Below, one piece after another: positions 49,001 through 60,951 of a stretch of 64,000 bases of DNA. The notes under the pieces are model-generated. The model saw nothing but the letters and a program-made list of their open reading frames with translations. It did not search any database and was not told where the DNA came from. Source of the stretch: Stromatinia cepivora. Taxonomy: Eukaryota > Ascomycota > Leotiomycetes > Helotiales > Sclerotiniaceae. Each line of letters starts with the position of its first letter. The first letter of the stretch is position 1. The DNA lies in assembly GCA_014898415.1 (NCBI GenBank), contig RCTD01000033.1, positions 1 to 64,000 of the forward strand. Direction: 5' to 3'. The translations under genes were made by a program, and so were the position numbers.

Positions 49001-51278
49001 CTGATGAGAATGACTATAGGGTCCATCAGGAGCAGGTAAAACCTCGTTGCTAGATGTTCTTGCATCTAGGAGCAACATTGGTATCATTTCTGGGGAATCT
49101 TTTGTTGATGGCTGCATAAAGGATATATCGTTTCAACGCAAAGTTGGATATGTCCAGCAACAGGACTTTCATCTTCCAACAATGACAGTGCGTGAGGCAC
49201 TACAGTTCAGTGCCATCATGCGTCAGTCAAGTAAGAGTACCAAAAAGGAGAAGCTTGCTTATGTGGAAGAAATAATTAAGCTGTTGGAGATGGATGTGTA
49301 TGCAGATGCAATTGTGGGGATATCTGGCGAAGGTTTGCAAAATAAGATATGGTTCATGTGACAAGGCTAACGGCAATTCAGGCTTGAATATCGAACAGAG
49401 AAAGAAATTGACTATAGGTATTGAGCTTGCTGCTAAGCCTAAACTTCTACTTTTCTTGGACGGGCCTACATCTGGTCTAGACAGCAGCACGTCATGGGAA
49501 ATAGTTGAGCTCCTGAAAAAGATTACAGCTCATGGTCAAGCGGTTTTATGTACAATTCATCAACCATCTACGACTTTGTTTCAGCGCTTCGATCGTTTGC
49601 TGTTTCTTGCCCCTGGAGGTCGACCAATATACTTTGGTAGGGTTGGTGAAAATTGCGAAACTGTCAAGAAGTATTTTGAAGCCAACGGAGCCGATCCTTG
49701 TCCCCGGGATGGAAATGTGGCTGAATGGATCATGCAGTAAGTCCTAGTTGAACTAAATTTTAAGCTTCATTTAACATGAGAAAGGACTATCGGATGTGCC
49801 CCTGGATCACAAAGTCTTGTCAACTGGCCCGAGGTCTGGAAAAATAGTCATGAACTAGTGCTTGTTCATCGAAAATTGGATCATATGAGAAAGGCATTAG
49901 TTGCAAGATCCAGCTTTTTTCTTACAGGAACCAAGAAACCACCTCATCGCAAAGAATTTGCTACGCCATTTGTAGTACAAGTCTGGCAATGTTTCCGAAG
50001 AACAAACTTACATAACTGGCGCACACCTTCTTACATTTATTCAAAAATCGGATTATCCCTATTTTATGTTCGCTTACTTTCCTCAATGATCATCCATCGG
50101 TTGAAAGCTAATTATCGCTGACAGGCTCTATTTCTCGGATTTTCGTTCTTCAAGGATGCGGACTCTTTGCAAGGTCTGGAAAATCAGACTTTCGGCGTTT
50201 TTATGCTTTTGTGAGCCGATCATCTGAGTGTTAGGTAAAACTCTGTTAATTGTTTTGTAGGACGCTGGCATCCAGTTTCGTTCCGCAACTTCTACCGAAC
50301 TTCTTGATGCAACGAGCTTTGTTCGAAGCACGTGAAAGCCCTGCAAGAATTTATTCATGGCCAGCTTTCATTATCAGCAATATACTTGTTGAGGTATCAT
50401 GGAACACCTCTCTGGCGATAATCATATTTCTGAGTTGGTATTACCCTATGGGCATGTATCGCAATGCAGTGTTGACGAAAACAATGCTTGAGAGAAATGG
50501 AGTGATGCTTCTGCTGATATGGGTATATCTTATATATGCAAGTACCTTCGGATATATGGTACAGGTTGGTCTTGAGCTTATGGAGATGGCTGGGAATTTA
50601 TCAAATGCTGCATTTTCGTTGTCATTGTTGTTCTGTGGGTAAGTATTATTATAACTCACCTTTTTCATATAAGATAACAGCTAACTAATATCTTTCAGCA
50701 TAATTTCAGCACCTACAGCATTGCCTCAAGTATGGGACATCGTATGGCGTCTATCTCCGTTCACTTATCTGATCGATGGCATGCTCTCGGTTGGCCTTGC
50801 GAATGTTCCCGTCAAGTGTTCTCAATACGAGTTTCTTCATTTCGAACCAGTGACTGGAAGTAGCTGTGGCTCCTACATGGCTAGCTATCTGCATCAAGCT
50901 GGAGGATACCTTACCAACCCCTTCGCGAAGAGTAGATGTGTTTATTGTCCTCTTAAGGATTCGAATGAATTCCTGGCTGGCGCTGGTATGAGTTATACGA
51001 ATCGATGGCGTAACTTTTGTATTATGTGGGCTTATGTGGGTTTTAATGTCTTTATGACTTTGTTTATATACTGGCTGGTTAGAGTCCCAAAGAGTTGGAA
51101 GGGCAAACCCAAGGGGGATATGGAGTGTTCATCGGGTTCGAAAGATAAACATACCAGTGAACCAAGTGGGGTTAGTCATTCAGAGAGGAGTTTTGTTAAA
51201 GTTAGTGGATATAAAGAAGATAGTCCTCAGTCCAGGAAGCATGGTCGGTCTGAGGAAATAGAGCTTGTTCCAATGTAA
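46010..51278 (+). CDS. PDR-type (ABCG) ABC transporter with degenerate ATP site
   Basis: Thirteen exons by frame and splice motifs: 46010-47113, 47166-47183, 47236-47381, 47433-47612, 47663-47906, 47958-48553, 48635-48968, 49020-49332, 49382-49736, 49785-50067, 50125-50210, 50261-50638, 50699-51278. The product is 1,538 residues, full length for the family, in the order NBD1-TMD1-NBD2-TMD2. Exon 2 is an 18-nt microexon (LFDKVT). NBD1 has Walker [13 protein letters not shown] (185 onward), where PDR proteins have GRPGSGCST. Its signature reads [16 protein letters not shown] instead of VSGGERKRV. NBD2 has an intact Walker A (GPSGAGKTS, 875 onward), the usual PDR variant signature ([12 protein letters not shown]), but Walker [13 protein letters not shown] with Gly1006 where the catalytic Glu belongs. 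Such pumps export toxins and fungicides from the plasma membrane. Here the only canonical ATP site looks inactivated while the frame stays open. Confidence 0.9.
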
Positions 51279-51652
51279 GTGGAGGGGGGTTTGCAATTGC
51301 GGCATGAGAAAGGAGGGGCAATCTGAGATATGACATTGATTGGCTTGGCAGTACTTTTTATTGGCTTTTTATATAGATCTATGGAATAATTACAAGTGCA
51401 GATAGATGTATTGTTATAACTGTATAACCGATGAGACTTTTGGATTAATTTAACAAGTTACTTTGTGACAAATTTTTGATGCAGAGGTTGAAGTTTATTG
51501 TTGATCAATCCAATACTAAAGCGGCGTCGTGGTCAAACATCAACATTACCCCTCAACGTCGTACAAACCAAAATTTATTCTGGACTGCCGTTTTCCTTAT
51601 CCCGCACCTCAACTCTCAATATACCTCAATACGCAACCAACGAAGACCAAAA
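51279..51652. other. Short intergenic region
   Basis: 374 bp between the ABC transporter stop and the Ctr86-like start. An open frame runs upstream of the chosen ATG to 51476, but it includes what should be 5' untranslated sequence and has no motif. No separate gene. Confidence 0.6.
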
Positions 51653-54600
51653 ATGTACTGCGCAGAATGCGGGCATCCCCTCCCCGATACTCGCGACGAT
51701 AATACAACATGCAGCAAATGTAAAACGCGACTTGGTACCTGGTGGGACGAATCTTCAAAAACCATGCGCACGAATCGCGAAGCTTTCGTACCAACCAACA
51801 TGATGAGCGAATTAATGGGAGGCAGAAGTCATTTTGAGATCAACAAAAAGGTTTCTGAAAGGACAAATACATATGGATTGGAAGAGAGAGGATTCCTGGC
51901 CACATTAACAATGTTGGAGATGCGATGGGGACCAGGTGGTGGAGCGGGTCTAGGAAGGAAAACAATGGAGGGTTTGGGGAAAATGATTAGGAGTACTTTA
52001 GACATGTCACTTTCTCGAGGAGAGGTGCGCGAGGCACTAGCTAAGAATGTGGATATCTGGATGCGACTTCAACGAATCTTTTATCTGGCTGTTCCGATAT
52101 TGGTCTCGAGATCATTGCGCGAATCTTACACGGAACAGGGTGCGCCGTCCGGCCTGGATGTTTCGGAGAGCGTGGCGCTCATTCTGAAGAATTTTGATGC
52201 GTTGACGGAGGATTTGGGTTATTTGAATAATTTGTTGGTGGTTAGTCGGAATATGTTGGCGGTTAAGGAGACGGCGCAGGAGATTTGTAGGGCGGTGGGC
52301 TTGGATAAGCAGGTTCATAAGTTGATTATTCTGTGTGTTAATGTTACTAGTAAGGGGTATGATGGGGAGAATGTGGATGAGAATAGCAGGGGGAGGTTGA
52401 ATGAGGTTACGGAACTTTGTGAGTTGGGCTTGTTTTACTTCGAGTGGGTTGTTGGGTTTGTGCATGATGCTGACTTTTTGCAGATAAAAAACTTCTGGTC
52501 ACTTGTTTACAACATACGCATAATTGGACGATGGGTAATGATAGGTTCAAAATGTCGTTTTGGTTCGATATGCTTTTCGATAATGATTTGCATAATGATC
52601 CTGTTCATGAATTACCTCCAGATGATCTAAATGTGGAGAAGGTATATCATGAGGTTAAAAACTGGTTGACTAGACATTCTGCCGATCAGGATGAAACAGC
52701 CAGGGAGCTTCTGGGGAAATATGCCGCGGAATCTGATATGGCCTGTACACCTGGACCACTTCCACAAATCGATGAATTTGCCGTGACTGATGCGGATAAG
52801 GAAGTTGACCCTGAAGACACGACACCGGTATGGAAACCTGAATTGACGGATAAATATGAGCAAGATCGACTTTATGCTCGTGTATCCCATGAGATTGATA
52901 TTTGGTGGAAACGTCAAAGAGATCCAAATTACGAAGGTTGGGTTGTGAAGATGGTATCTGTGGAAGATGCAATGAAGCGTGCAGAGGCTTGTAAGGAGAC
53001 TGCTATGCACCGATTTCTTCCTCAAAGGGCCTTTCAGGATCAAGATGCATATGATCAGGATGAACAATTAGAGGAACCGCCTTTACATGATGGGATTGAT
53101 GATACCCGATCGATGGATGGACATGATGGTGAGGATGATGGTGAAGAGGAGGATGAGGAAGACGATGATGAATCTTATGCTGAAGGACCTTTGAGAGGTC
53201 TTTTGACCGAAATTCCTAATATTCTCGACACGAAACAAATTGAAGCTCTTCACATGACTGTCAAAGCTTGTATCGTCGATTCAATGGGTTCAGGACTTAC
53301 ACCAGCTGGAGAAAATCTTCAGAAGACACGATGTAAAATGTTTTTGGCTTTGGATTGTGGAAAGAATTTACTTCGAGAAATGTTGGTCTTCATCGCTGTT
53401 TGGGAACAAACTGATCAACACTTCATTTTCCAAATTACTGCTCAAATCATTGAGTCATTCCATCATAACGCTTTATTGCCTTATGCTTGGAGCTCTCTTA
53501 GGATCATGAAGGATATTGTATCGCCAGCACAGACTGTCCTTTTACGGCTTATTAACTATATGTTCCGAGCTCGAAAGGATAGTCCTATCTACGATGATTT
53601 GAGAGATTACAACAGAGATGCAAAACTTATTCATTTCCTCTTTACATATTTCCGTACACGAGTCGTACCTGATTGTATTGCTCTTATTCATGCGCAAGCT
53701 CAAATTCGAACTCAAAAGAGCGATCCGAATGATTTCCCAGTTGATTTATGGGATATGGAACGAGCTAAAGATGGACTTTCACAATACCTTGATTTCATAT
53801 CTGTTATTGCAGAAATACCAGAGATGAGACCACTTCTTATTGAATGGGAATGTGTCTACGAACTTGTCGCTCTTCTTCGAGCTCTCGAACAAGGTGTGGC
53901 ACGGAAAAATCTTTCCGAACAACCATTACCAAATCGTCGACCAGCACCTGTACCTCACCCAGGAGGTGGAATTCAAGCAATAGAACGTCCATACGAAAGT
54001 CCTACTTCTCAAAACTCCCCTCAATTTCAAGGTCCAGGACAAACTCTCCCACCTCTTCACGATACACCACATAAATTCCCATGGTCAGGTATCAAGATTC
54101 AAATTCTTATTATACTCACTTCATTAGTAGCGCCTAATAATCCTAGAAGACAAGGACCTGGAAATCCAATTGTGCAAAAACAATTGTTGGATCAGAATGG
54201 CATTATGCCGTTGTTGAATTGTTGTGTTTATGATGGTCATAATGAGTATATTAAGGAGAGGGCGACGCTTTGTTTGAAATATGTTATGGAGGGTTGTGAG
54301 GAGGCGCAGAAATGGGTTAAGGATTTGGTGCCGGCTAATAGACAGAGGGGTGCTACGGGAGCGGGAGCAGGGGCAGGAGTAGGGGCAGGAGCAGGGACAG
54401 GGGTAAATGGTGGGATGGCTGGAAGTGGAAGTGGAAGTGTAAATGTGAATGAAGGAGGCATACCAGATGTAAATAGAATGGCTAGAAGTCCACGTGCAGG
54501 GTTTGGTGGTGCTGGAGGGATGGCTAGAGGTGGTGGGGTGGTGGGAGGTAATACAAGTAAAGGTTTAGGTGGTGAAGCGACGATGGGGAATACTCTGGAT

Positions 54601-54720
54601 GTGGATCCGGCGTTGCAATTGGAGAAGTTGAGGTTGCAGGAGAGGCTTAGGGTTGCGGAGTTGAAGGCTAGGGAGATGAGGGGGAGGGAGGGTGAGAAGG
54701 GGCAGGGGCAGGGGAAGTAG
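51653..54720 (+). CDS. ctr86: Ctr86 / ataxin-10-like protein
   Basis: Two exons, 51653-52418 and 52484-54720, joined across a 65-bp intron (GTGAGT to GCAG, phase 1); 1,000 residues. The N-terminus reads MYCAECGHPLP..CSKCKTRLG, a possible four-Cys zinc ribbon (two CxxC pairs). The middle is helical with an acidic run (DGEDDGEEEDEEDDDE) near 470-490 by position. The C-terminal block NPIVQKQLLDQNGIMPLLNC..IKERATLCLKYVMEG (about 816-870) is the ataxin-10 homology domain, an armadillo-like helical fold. A Gly/Ala repeat (GAGAGVGAGAG) and a charged KAREMRGREGEKG tail follow. The yeast homologue is named for copper-transport phenotypes but its molecular role is unclear. The Met at 51653 is chosen because it opens the conserved zinc motif; the alternative upstream frame is unsupported. 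Confidence 0.82.
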
Positions 54721-57700
54721 GAAAGGAGAAGTAGGAAAGAAGGGATAGGGGCGGAGAGATGGAATGAAGTGTTAAGTGGGGGAGGGGTGATGAAAAGAAT
54801 AGAATTGCATTACATTGTATTGCTCGGCGTATCAAAATGGGATATGGGATGGGATTGAATGGGATTGGGAATAGCGGATGGAATCTGGGATTCTTCAGCA
54901 CGTATAAAGAGGAAAGATGTATAAGTAAACAGAGAAGGGAGAAGAGAGTCATGATACCCTTTTTGGCGTTGAATTTGAGCTGGTTTGGTTAGTAAATGAA
55001 TGATTGAAGGGATGGTGTATAGTAGTATGGCATGAGTAGCATAGCATGAATAGCATAGCAACATGAGATTACATTCTTTATTGATTACAAGACAAGAATA
55101 TTGTTTATTTTATTATTAAAAATTTTCGCCGTGTTGTAGGTATTATTGGTGAATTGATCGGAGTTGAAATTGAAATAGAAATTGAAAGGGGGTTGTTTTA
55201 ATGGTCATGGTCATGGATATGGGTTGATGTGAATGTGTGAATATATGGATATATGTTTGTGGTGATTACTGGGTTTATATTGATGCTTGTATGGTTGTAT
55301 GATTGTGTACTTGTATGATTGTATGATTGTATATATCGGGGGGGGGAGGGGGGAATGGGGTATGGATGGAAGAGAGGAAGAAAGAATAGATAGAAGATAG
55401 GGAGATTTTAATATATTCTAAAGAAGGAGAGAAGTAAATCTTTTATTTATTATTTTTATAGTTTATAAATTATAATTATAAGAGAAAGAGAAAGAGAAAG
55501 AGAAAACTAGCTCAAGATATTTGGTAATTAGTAGTTATATTTGAATTTTCTTGAATTAGATTAATCTAACTAAACCAATATCATTATCTGAAGAATCAAT
55601 CTCAACTTTGATATAGAAAGAAGGGTTTCATGGAAATTTTCGTGATTACTTTGCTAGGCGGGTTATTTGGATGGGTATTGGGGAAAGGAAAGGGAGGGTA
55701 GGTATAAAGAGGGTATGGGAAGGAAGTTTCTGGAGTTTGTTTGCTTGGTTATTTGTTTGAGTTTTTTGGGATGTTTGGGAATTCGAAGTACTTGTGTATG
55801 TAATGTTTATTAGGTGTCAATAATTTCTAGTATAATTTTTTGAAAAGGATTTGAGTTGGTGTTTTATATTCGGTGTTAGATTGGGTTGATATTATCATTG
55901 TAATCTGGTTGATGATGGGATTTAAGGTCAAAGTTGTTTATTTGCGTTATATATAGTATCATGCGTCTAGATCTAGGTCTAGGTCTAGGCTGTAACGTTG
56001 GTATGAAAAAGAATGATTTATATTTTCCCATTTCTCATATATTCAAGTTCAACACATCTAGCACATCATAGACTTTCCACCAGCCTTTCATTTTCATTTT
56101 CATTTTCATATTCATCCGCTTCATCAATCCTAAATGTCAGATAAAGACTACTATTCATCCCACCCACTCTCATCACTCCCGCGATCCCGATCGTAATCGC
56201 GATACTAAACCCCGAGATCATCGCGTCCCCAGTAGTCCTAATCGCAGTAATGAACTCTATCGCGGATACCTTCCCATCCAACCTAAAGACATGAAACCGG
56301 TTAACCCTAAATCTCTCCGTGGAGCGTCAGGGTTGATTATTTTGAAGAGGAATATGGGGGAGAGGGGATTGGTGTTGGTGAGGAGGGAGAGGGAGAGGGA
56401 GAGGGAGAGGAGAGGGAGAGGGAAGAGGGAGAGGAGAGGAGAGGGAGGGAGGAGAGGAGAGGAGAGAGGGAGAGGGAAGAGGAGAGGAGAGGAGAGGGAG
56501 GAGGGAGAGGGAGAGGAGAGAGGGAGAGGGAGGGGAGAGGGAGAGGGAGGGAGAGGCGAGGGAGAGGAGAGGGAGAGGGGAGAGGGAGAGGGAGAGGGAG
56601 AGGGAGAGGGAGAGGGAGGAGGGAGAGGGAGAGGGAGAGGAGAGGGAAAATGGATAGGGAGGAGAGGAGGAAGGGAGCGGCGAGGAAAGATGTGGTCAGG
56701 TTGTCTGGCGAGAAGAATTCTAAAGGGTTGTGGGGACGCAGAGGGAGGAGAGAAGGTGAGTGAGGAGTGTTGAATTATGGTTCAGGGAAGTAGGTTTTCG
56801 AGAGGCTTGGGGGTACTGTTTATTTGATATTGAGACTATTATGTTTGAGTATTGGAAATGAAGAGATTGTTCTCTGCAATGGCTTAATGGTGTATAGACA
56901 TAAACTAAATCAAACTTGTCTAAAACTATGTCTCCATATTGATTGCTCTCCCTTGGTTGATTTCACATCTTTTTGTTGGTTCCAAATCTTGTGTCCATGC
57001 GCATAGAGATATTGGCCAAGGAAACGGTCACATTGAGTTTGGAACTGGTGTTGGTGGATTTGCGGTTTGATGGCTTCTCTTCCTGGCCTATTTCGAGACT
57101 CGGGACCGGTTTGGAGTTGGCGATTTGCTTGGATTAATCAATGAATTATATCAATTAGCTTATCAATTATGATTGATATTCAGAAATATTTAAAGAGAAC
57201 ACTATTCTGTTTTCTCTAGTCTTGTATATAGACTTGTAGTTTGAAAAGTTTTCTCTTCTTAATCTGCTCGTATTTATATTATTGATTTAATAGACTTCAA
57301 GTTAATTCTATACTATTTTATCTACTTGAATATAGTAAGTAGTATTTTCAAGAACTTTTAAATAGAGATATAATAGATATACTATAACTATTATCTATAA
57401 CTTATTTATATAAGATAGTTTCTAATATTGTAATTTAATTTTAGAATAATAGACTAATTATAGTTTCGAGTTAATTATAGATTAGTCTATCAATTGTATA
57501 ATAGCATATAAGAAGTTAGAGATAAGAAAGAATCTAAGAAATAGTATTCAATCAGATATAAAGTATAAATCAAGCGCTCGATCAATCTCATTAATTATAG
57601 CCCGCTCGTTATTTCTTCGAAAGAGTATATATATTACAAAAGCTATATATATATTTCCTCCCCCCTTCCCCTCAAAAACAATATATATACATACATATAC

Positions 57701-57776
57701 TAAATAATCAAAACTTAAAAAAAACCATATAAATCTCCTCTCTCATCCCCCTCAAAAAACATACAAAAAGAGAAAT
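54721..57776. other. Large intergenic region with low-complexity DNA
   Basis: About 3 kb. After the Ctr86-like gene comes G-rich sequence and T-rich or ATG-rich simple repeats (55,200-55,380). An AGAGAA repeat lies near 55,476-55,505, a TAGGTC repeat near 55,970-55,990, and a large purine tract at 56378-56652. From 57,170 the DNA is AT-rich up to the tRNA gene. The minus-strand frame at 56066-56281 has a hydrophobic segment but no recognisable family. No gene is supported. Confidence 0.5.
56378..56652 (+). repeat. Homopurine tract (GGGAGA/GGAGA)n
   Basis: About 275 bp of almost pure G and A on the plus strand, built from GAGAGG and GGGAGAGG units. Such tracts can form triplex or unusual DNA and are prone to length change. 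It produces an artefactual Arg/Glu/Gly frame. Confidence 0.95.
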
Positions 57777-57873
57777 TCCGGTACGGGGAATTGAACCCCG
57801 GTCTCCCGCGACCTGATTTCAGCTGTTACGCTTGAATGAGAGGCGGAAATGCTAGCCACTACACCATGCCGGA
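57777..57873 (-). tRNA. tRNA-Glu (anticodon CUC) with intron
   Basis: Read on the minus strand: acceptor TCCGGCA, D arm with A box TGGTGTAGTGG, anticodon stem TCCGC, loop CTCTCA with anticodon CTC at 34-36. A 26-nt intron (57836-57811) follows position 37, then C38 and the matching stem GCGGG. The B box is GGTTCAATTCC within a CGGGG/CCCCG stem, and the 3' strand TACCGGA closes the acceptor. The body and anticodon identify tRNA-Glu reading GAG. The intron sits at the standard eukaryotic position. Position 6-67 of the acceptor stem is C opposite A, a mismatch. AT-rich DNA lies on both sides. Confidence 0.95.
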
Positions 57874-59970
57874 TATCTGACTGATTTTGATGAAAGAGGA
57901 TGCGTAAGTGAGAATATAAAGGTGCGTTGTGGCGGGGCGGAGTATTGAAGAAAATTTTGCAGAGATTTAAGCGAGAGGGGTGGATGTGGGGTTAGTTTGG
58001 AAGTTTGAAAGCTTGGGAGGTGGGTTTGAGGAAATTGGGAAAGCTGTGATGTGATTGTTCGGGTATTATGAGTTTTTGTGGTTTGGGGGTTGGTTTTATA
58101 TATTGATATAAGATTAGAGTTGTTATGATAGTAAAAGTATGTATGCTTAGACTCCATACATATGTTATACAAGCACTTTAGGCCTTACAACTAATCACCA
58201 ATATGATAGGATGATTCTTTTTATCATCACGCTACTAATAAATTCTCCTCATCATCTCCGCTTCTACTCGCTCCCCCCTCCACGAGAAGATCTTGACTCG
58301 GGAGTAAATCCTACTTCTAACGAATCCGATCTTTCTGAATACTAACTGTAGTTATTTCATTCCAGTCACTCATTCCCGGCCTTTCTTTTCATCTTTCAGA
58401 TAGTTCAATATAAGTCTTACAATTTCGATTCTTTATTCGATACGCACTATAATGTTAATCATGGATCGGGTTTACAGTATTCACACCCTTTCGATTTGCT
58501 ACGACAAAGATTCGTAGTAAAGGGTGCTCTATTATTTTGAATACCCCCAGCAAGTTATTCCTCCTGGAAAGAATACTTTACTATCGAGGAATATTACTTA
58601 GATAAGTCTCTGTAGTTTGAATATCGTCATTATCGCTGGATCAAAGTGATGCATTATGAACTGCTATATCTCTCTCATATATTTGTGGATTATAAATATC
58701 CGAAATACTTTCGGTCATTTCTAATATAATCTATATTTATTTACTTAGATGAGAATTCATGTGTATATAAGTTTATTTATAATATTTAGTTAAGATTATA
58801 TTTTTCTATATTTAAAGAGTGTATTTATAGGTATCTATTCGAGTCTAGATAAGTTTATAAGTTCTATTCTATAATATTTGTATAATAATATAAAAACCGA
58901 GTAGGGTTTTGAAAGAGTTTAATATATATTATCAAAGACTGAAGAGAAAATCGATTAATAAAGAATTAGATAATTAAGATAATAAGAATCTGAATAATAT
59001 TATTTAACATTTTAAGAAGAATAAATCTAACAGATGTCATCTATTAATTATAATCCATCCGTTGTAAAATATCTAGATTTCTTATTTACCAAAAAAAAAT
59101 AGAAGTATAATCACATTAAAAAAATCCCCCTTATCTATCATATAAATAACTTCAAAAGTCTTAAAAAATAATTTCTAATTCTTAATATCAATTCACAAAC
59201 AGAAGACACACCTTCGAATATCTGGATATTCAAAAAACATCTATATCTTTTAATAAGATAAGATTTACTTAATATTAATTTATAAGAAATCTACCCGTAT
59301 ATAAATCTTTTAGATTTACCACTAATGTTTTTTTTTAAAAAAAATAGTTCAATTGTTCAATTCCTGAAGTATTGAATCATACGTACTTGTTTTTTTTGAT
59401 TTCATTTGATATATTAAACGATAATACAACTATACAACTACAATGCTCAATATACAATACATAATACAAAATACTATAGTATACAAAACATCCAAGTCGA
59501 GTCATCACAATGTAGATATAACCGTACACTCCTCCACAAAAAAGAAGAAAAAAGTAAGATTACTCTAGACAGTACCATCAAACCACCGTAACCACAATAA
59601 CCCATCACCTTCCACCACAATTATAAAGAAACATCAATGAACAAGCAAAAACGAAATGAAAGATTATCATACCATACCATACTGTACGGTTTAATCAAGT
59701 AGCTCAAGTAGTATAAATAAACAACATCTCCAACTCCAAAGCTCTCGAATCCTTTAATCCCTAATCTCTCAATATCATCATCATCTCCTTCCCAACACCC
59801 ACATTATCACACAGAACGTTAACATAAACACCAACAAACTCCGCTCAGAAGGAACCCTGATCAATCACCCAAATATCCTCTCTATCAACAACAAACTCCA
59901 CCCACTCTCTCAATCTCCCATCCACCCGCCCACAATTCCTCAATCCGCAATCCCTCCAATCACCCCAAAA
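57874..59970. other. AT-rich intergenic region around the tRNA, possible decayed repeats
   Basis: No gene seen. From 58,700 to 59,340 the sequence is very AT-rich. A stretch near 59,030-59,085 (TTAATTATAATCCATCCGTT) resembles one near 57,590-57,613 (TTAATTATAGCCCGCTCGTT), differing mainly by G/C-to-A/T changes. This suggests two decayed copies of one element on either side of the tRNA gene. From 59,560 the sequence is C/A-rich and leads into the next gene. Confidence 0.5.
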
Positions 59971-60951
59971 ATGACGCTAGGGGAGTCCTCTCTACCCATC
60001 TCACGAAGCAGACGACGCCTGCGAAAAACTAGAATCCCACCTCCACCTCCATCAGCATCCGTTTCATCACCGAATTTTCCAAATCTCCTCCCAAAACCCA
60101 AACCCGTCTCCGACCCCAAATCTAAATCTAACCCCAAACCAAACCCCAGCCCCAGCTCCAACCCCAACCCCAACCCCAAACCTAAATCCAAATACAACCC
60201 CAAACCTAAGCCCAAAACCAAAGCTCAAACAAACACCACCCCATCACACTCCACAAAAATCACAAAAATCACAGAAAATACAAACAGAACCTCAAACCAA
60301 AACCACAGTTCCTCAAACCTCACTTCCTCAAACCACAGTTCGCAAAACCCATCTTCCCCCAGAGTAAACAGTACAACCTCATCACCACTCAGTACAGCAC
60401 CCGGTTCACCTATTCAAGCAGATCCAAGTCCAAATCTATATGATTTATCCAATCTTTCAGATACGATAATAGTGCAACCCCGACCCCGACCACAACTCAA
60501 GCGACTGAATTTGCGATCTGGGGATGAAAGTGGAGATGAAAATGGAGATGAAAACACCACCCCAACAAAATTCCCAAGAATGAGCATCCTATCCAACTCC
60601 AAACAAAAACCCAAACAAAAACCCACTCCGAATCCTAATACACTCACCTCTGTACCTAAAACACCACGACTAAAAAACTCCCATCCAAATTCCCGCTCTA
60701 CAAACACCAAATCCAATACCAATAATTCCCGACCAAAAATCTCAAACTCCAAATCCATTACCAGCCACAAAACAAAAACCTCAACTTATACACCACCATC
60801 TCCCATGCCCTCAATAATGGATATTGAGAACGTGCCGACTGTAGCTCAGAAAAGTTGGGTTCATGCTGCTAATTTGGAAAAAGTGATGGGGGGGAATAGT
60901 AAGGGGACTGTGGATATTATGGGGAGGTTGTTTGGGGGTGGGTTGGGATAG
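59971..60951 (+). CDS. Basic low-complexity protein of unknown function
   Basis: A single open frame of 326 residues from an ATG at 59971. It starts with a basic segment (SRSRRRLRKTR), followed by long Lys/Asn/Pro/Ser repeats (PNPNPKPKSK-type, about 40-90), Ser/Asn-rich sequence, and one more ordinary patch (NLYDLSNLSDTIIVQPRPRP, about 154-173). Next come an acidic GDE repeat, then a C-terminus with normal composition (SWVHAANLEKVMGGNSK). The ordered patches separated by disorder look like a real, possibly nuclear or chromatin-linked, protein rather than chance. I recognise no domain. The reverse strand also has open frames because of the C/A bias, so coding status rests mainly on length and on the two ordered patches. 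Confidence 0.5.
   Translation: MTLGESSLPISRSRRRLRKTRIPPPPPSASVSSPNFPNLLPKPKPVSDPKSKSNPKPNPSPSSNPNPNPKPKSKYNPKPKPKTKAQTNTTPSHSTKITKITENTNRTSNQNHSSSNLTSSNHSSQNPSSPRVNSTTSSPLSTAPGSPIQADPSPNLYDLSNLSDTIIVQPRPRPQLKRLNLRSGDESGDENGDENTTPTKFPRMSILSNSKQKPKQKPTPNPNTLTSVPKTPRLKNSHPNSRSTNTKSNTNNSRPKISNSKSITSHKTKTSTYTPPSPMPSIMDIENVPTVAQKSWVHAANLEKVMGGNSKGTVDIMGRLFGGGLG

Noticed and set aside
56066..56281. 71-residue minus-strand frame with a hydrophobic segment
   Set aside because: Preceded by a possible acceptor but no upstream exon is found, and the tail is an Asn/Glu simple repeat; not enough to call a gene.
56291..56773. Plus-strand frame of 160 residues made of Arg/Glu/Gly repeats
   Set aside because: It is a by-product of the homopurine tract, which is open in several frames; no motif and no coding character outside the repeat.
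59940..60770. Minus-strand frames rich in Gly and Leu opposite the basic low-complexity gene
   Set aside because: They mirror the C/A-rich repeats of the plus strand; the plus-strand frame is longer and has two ordered patches.
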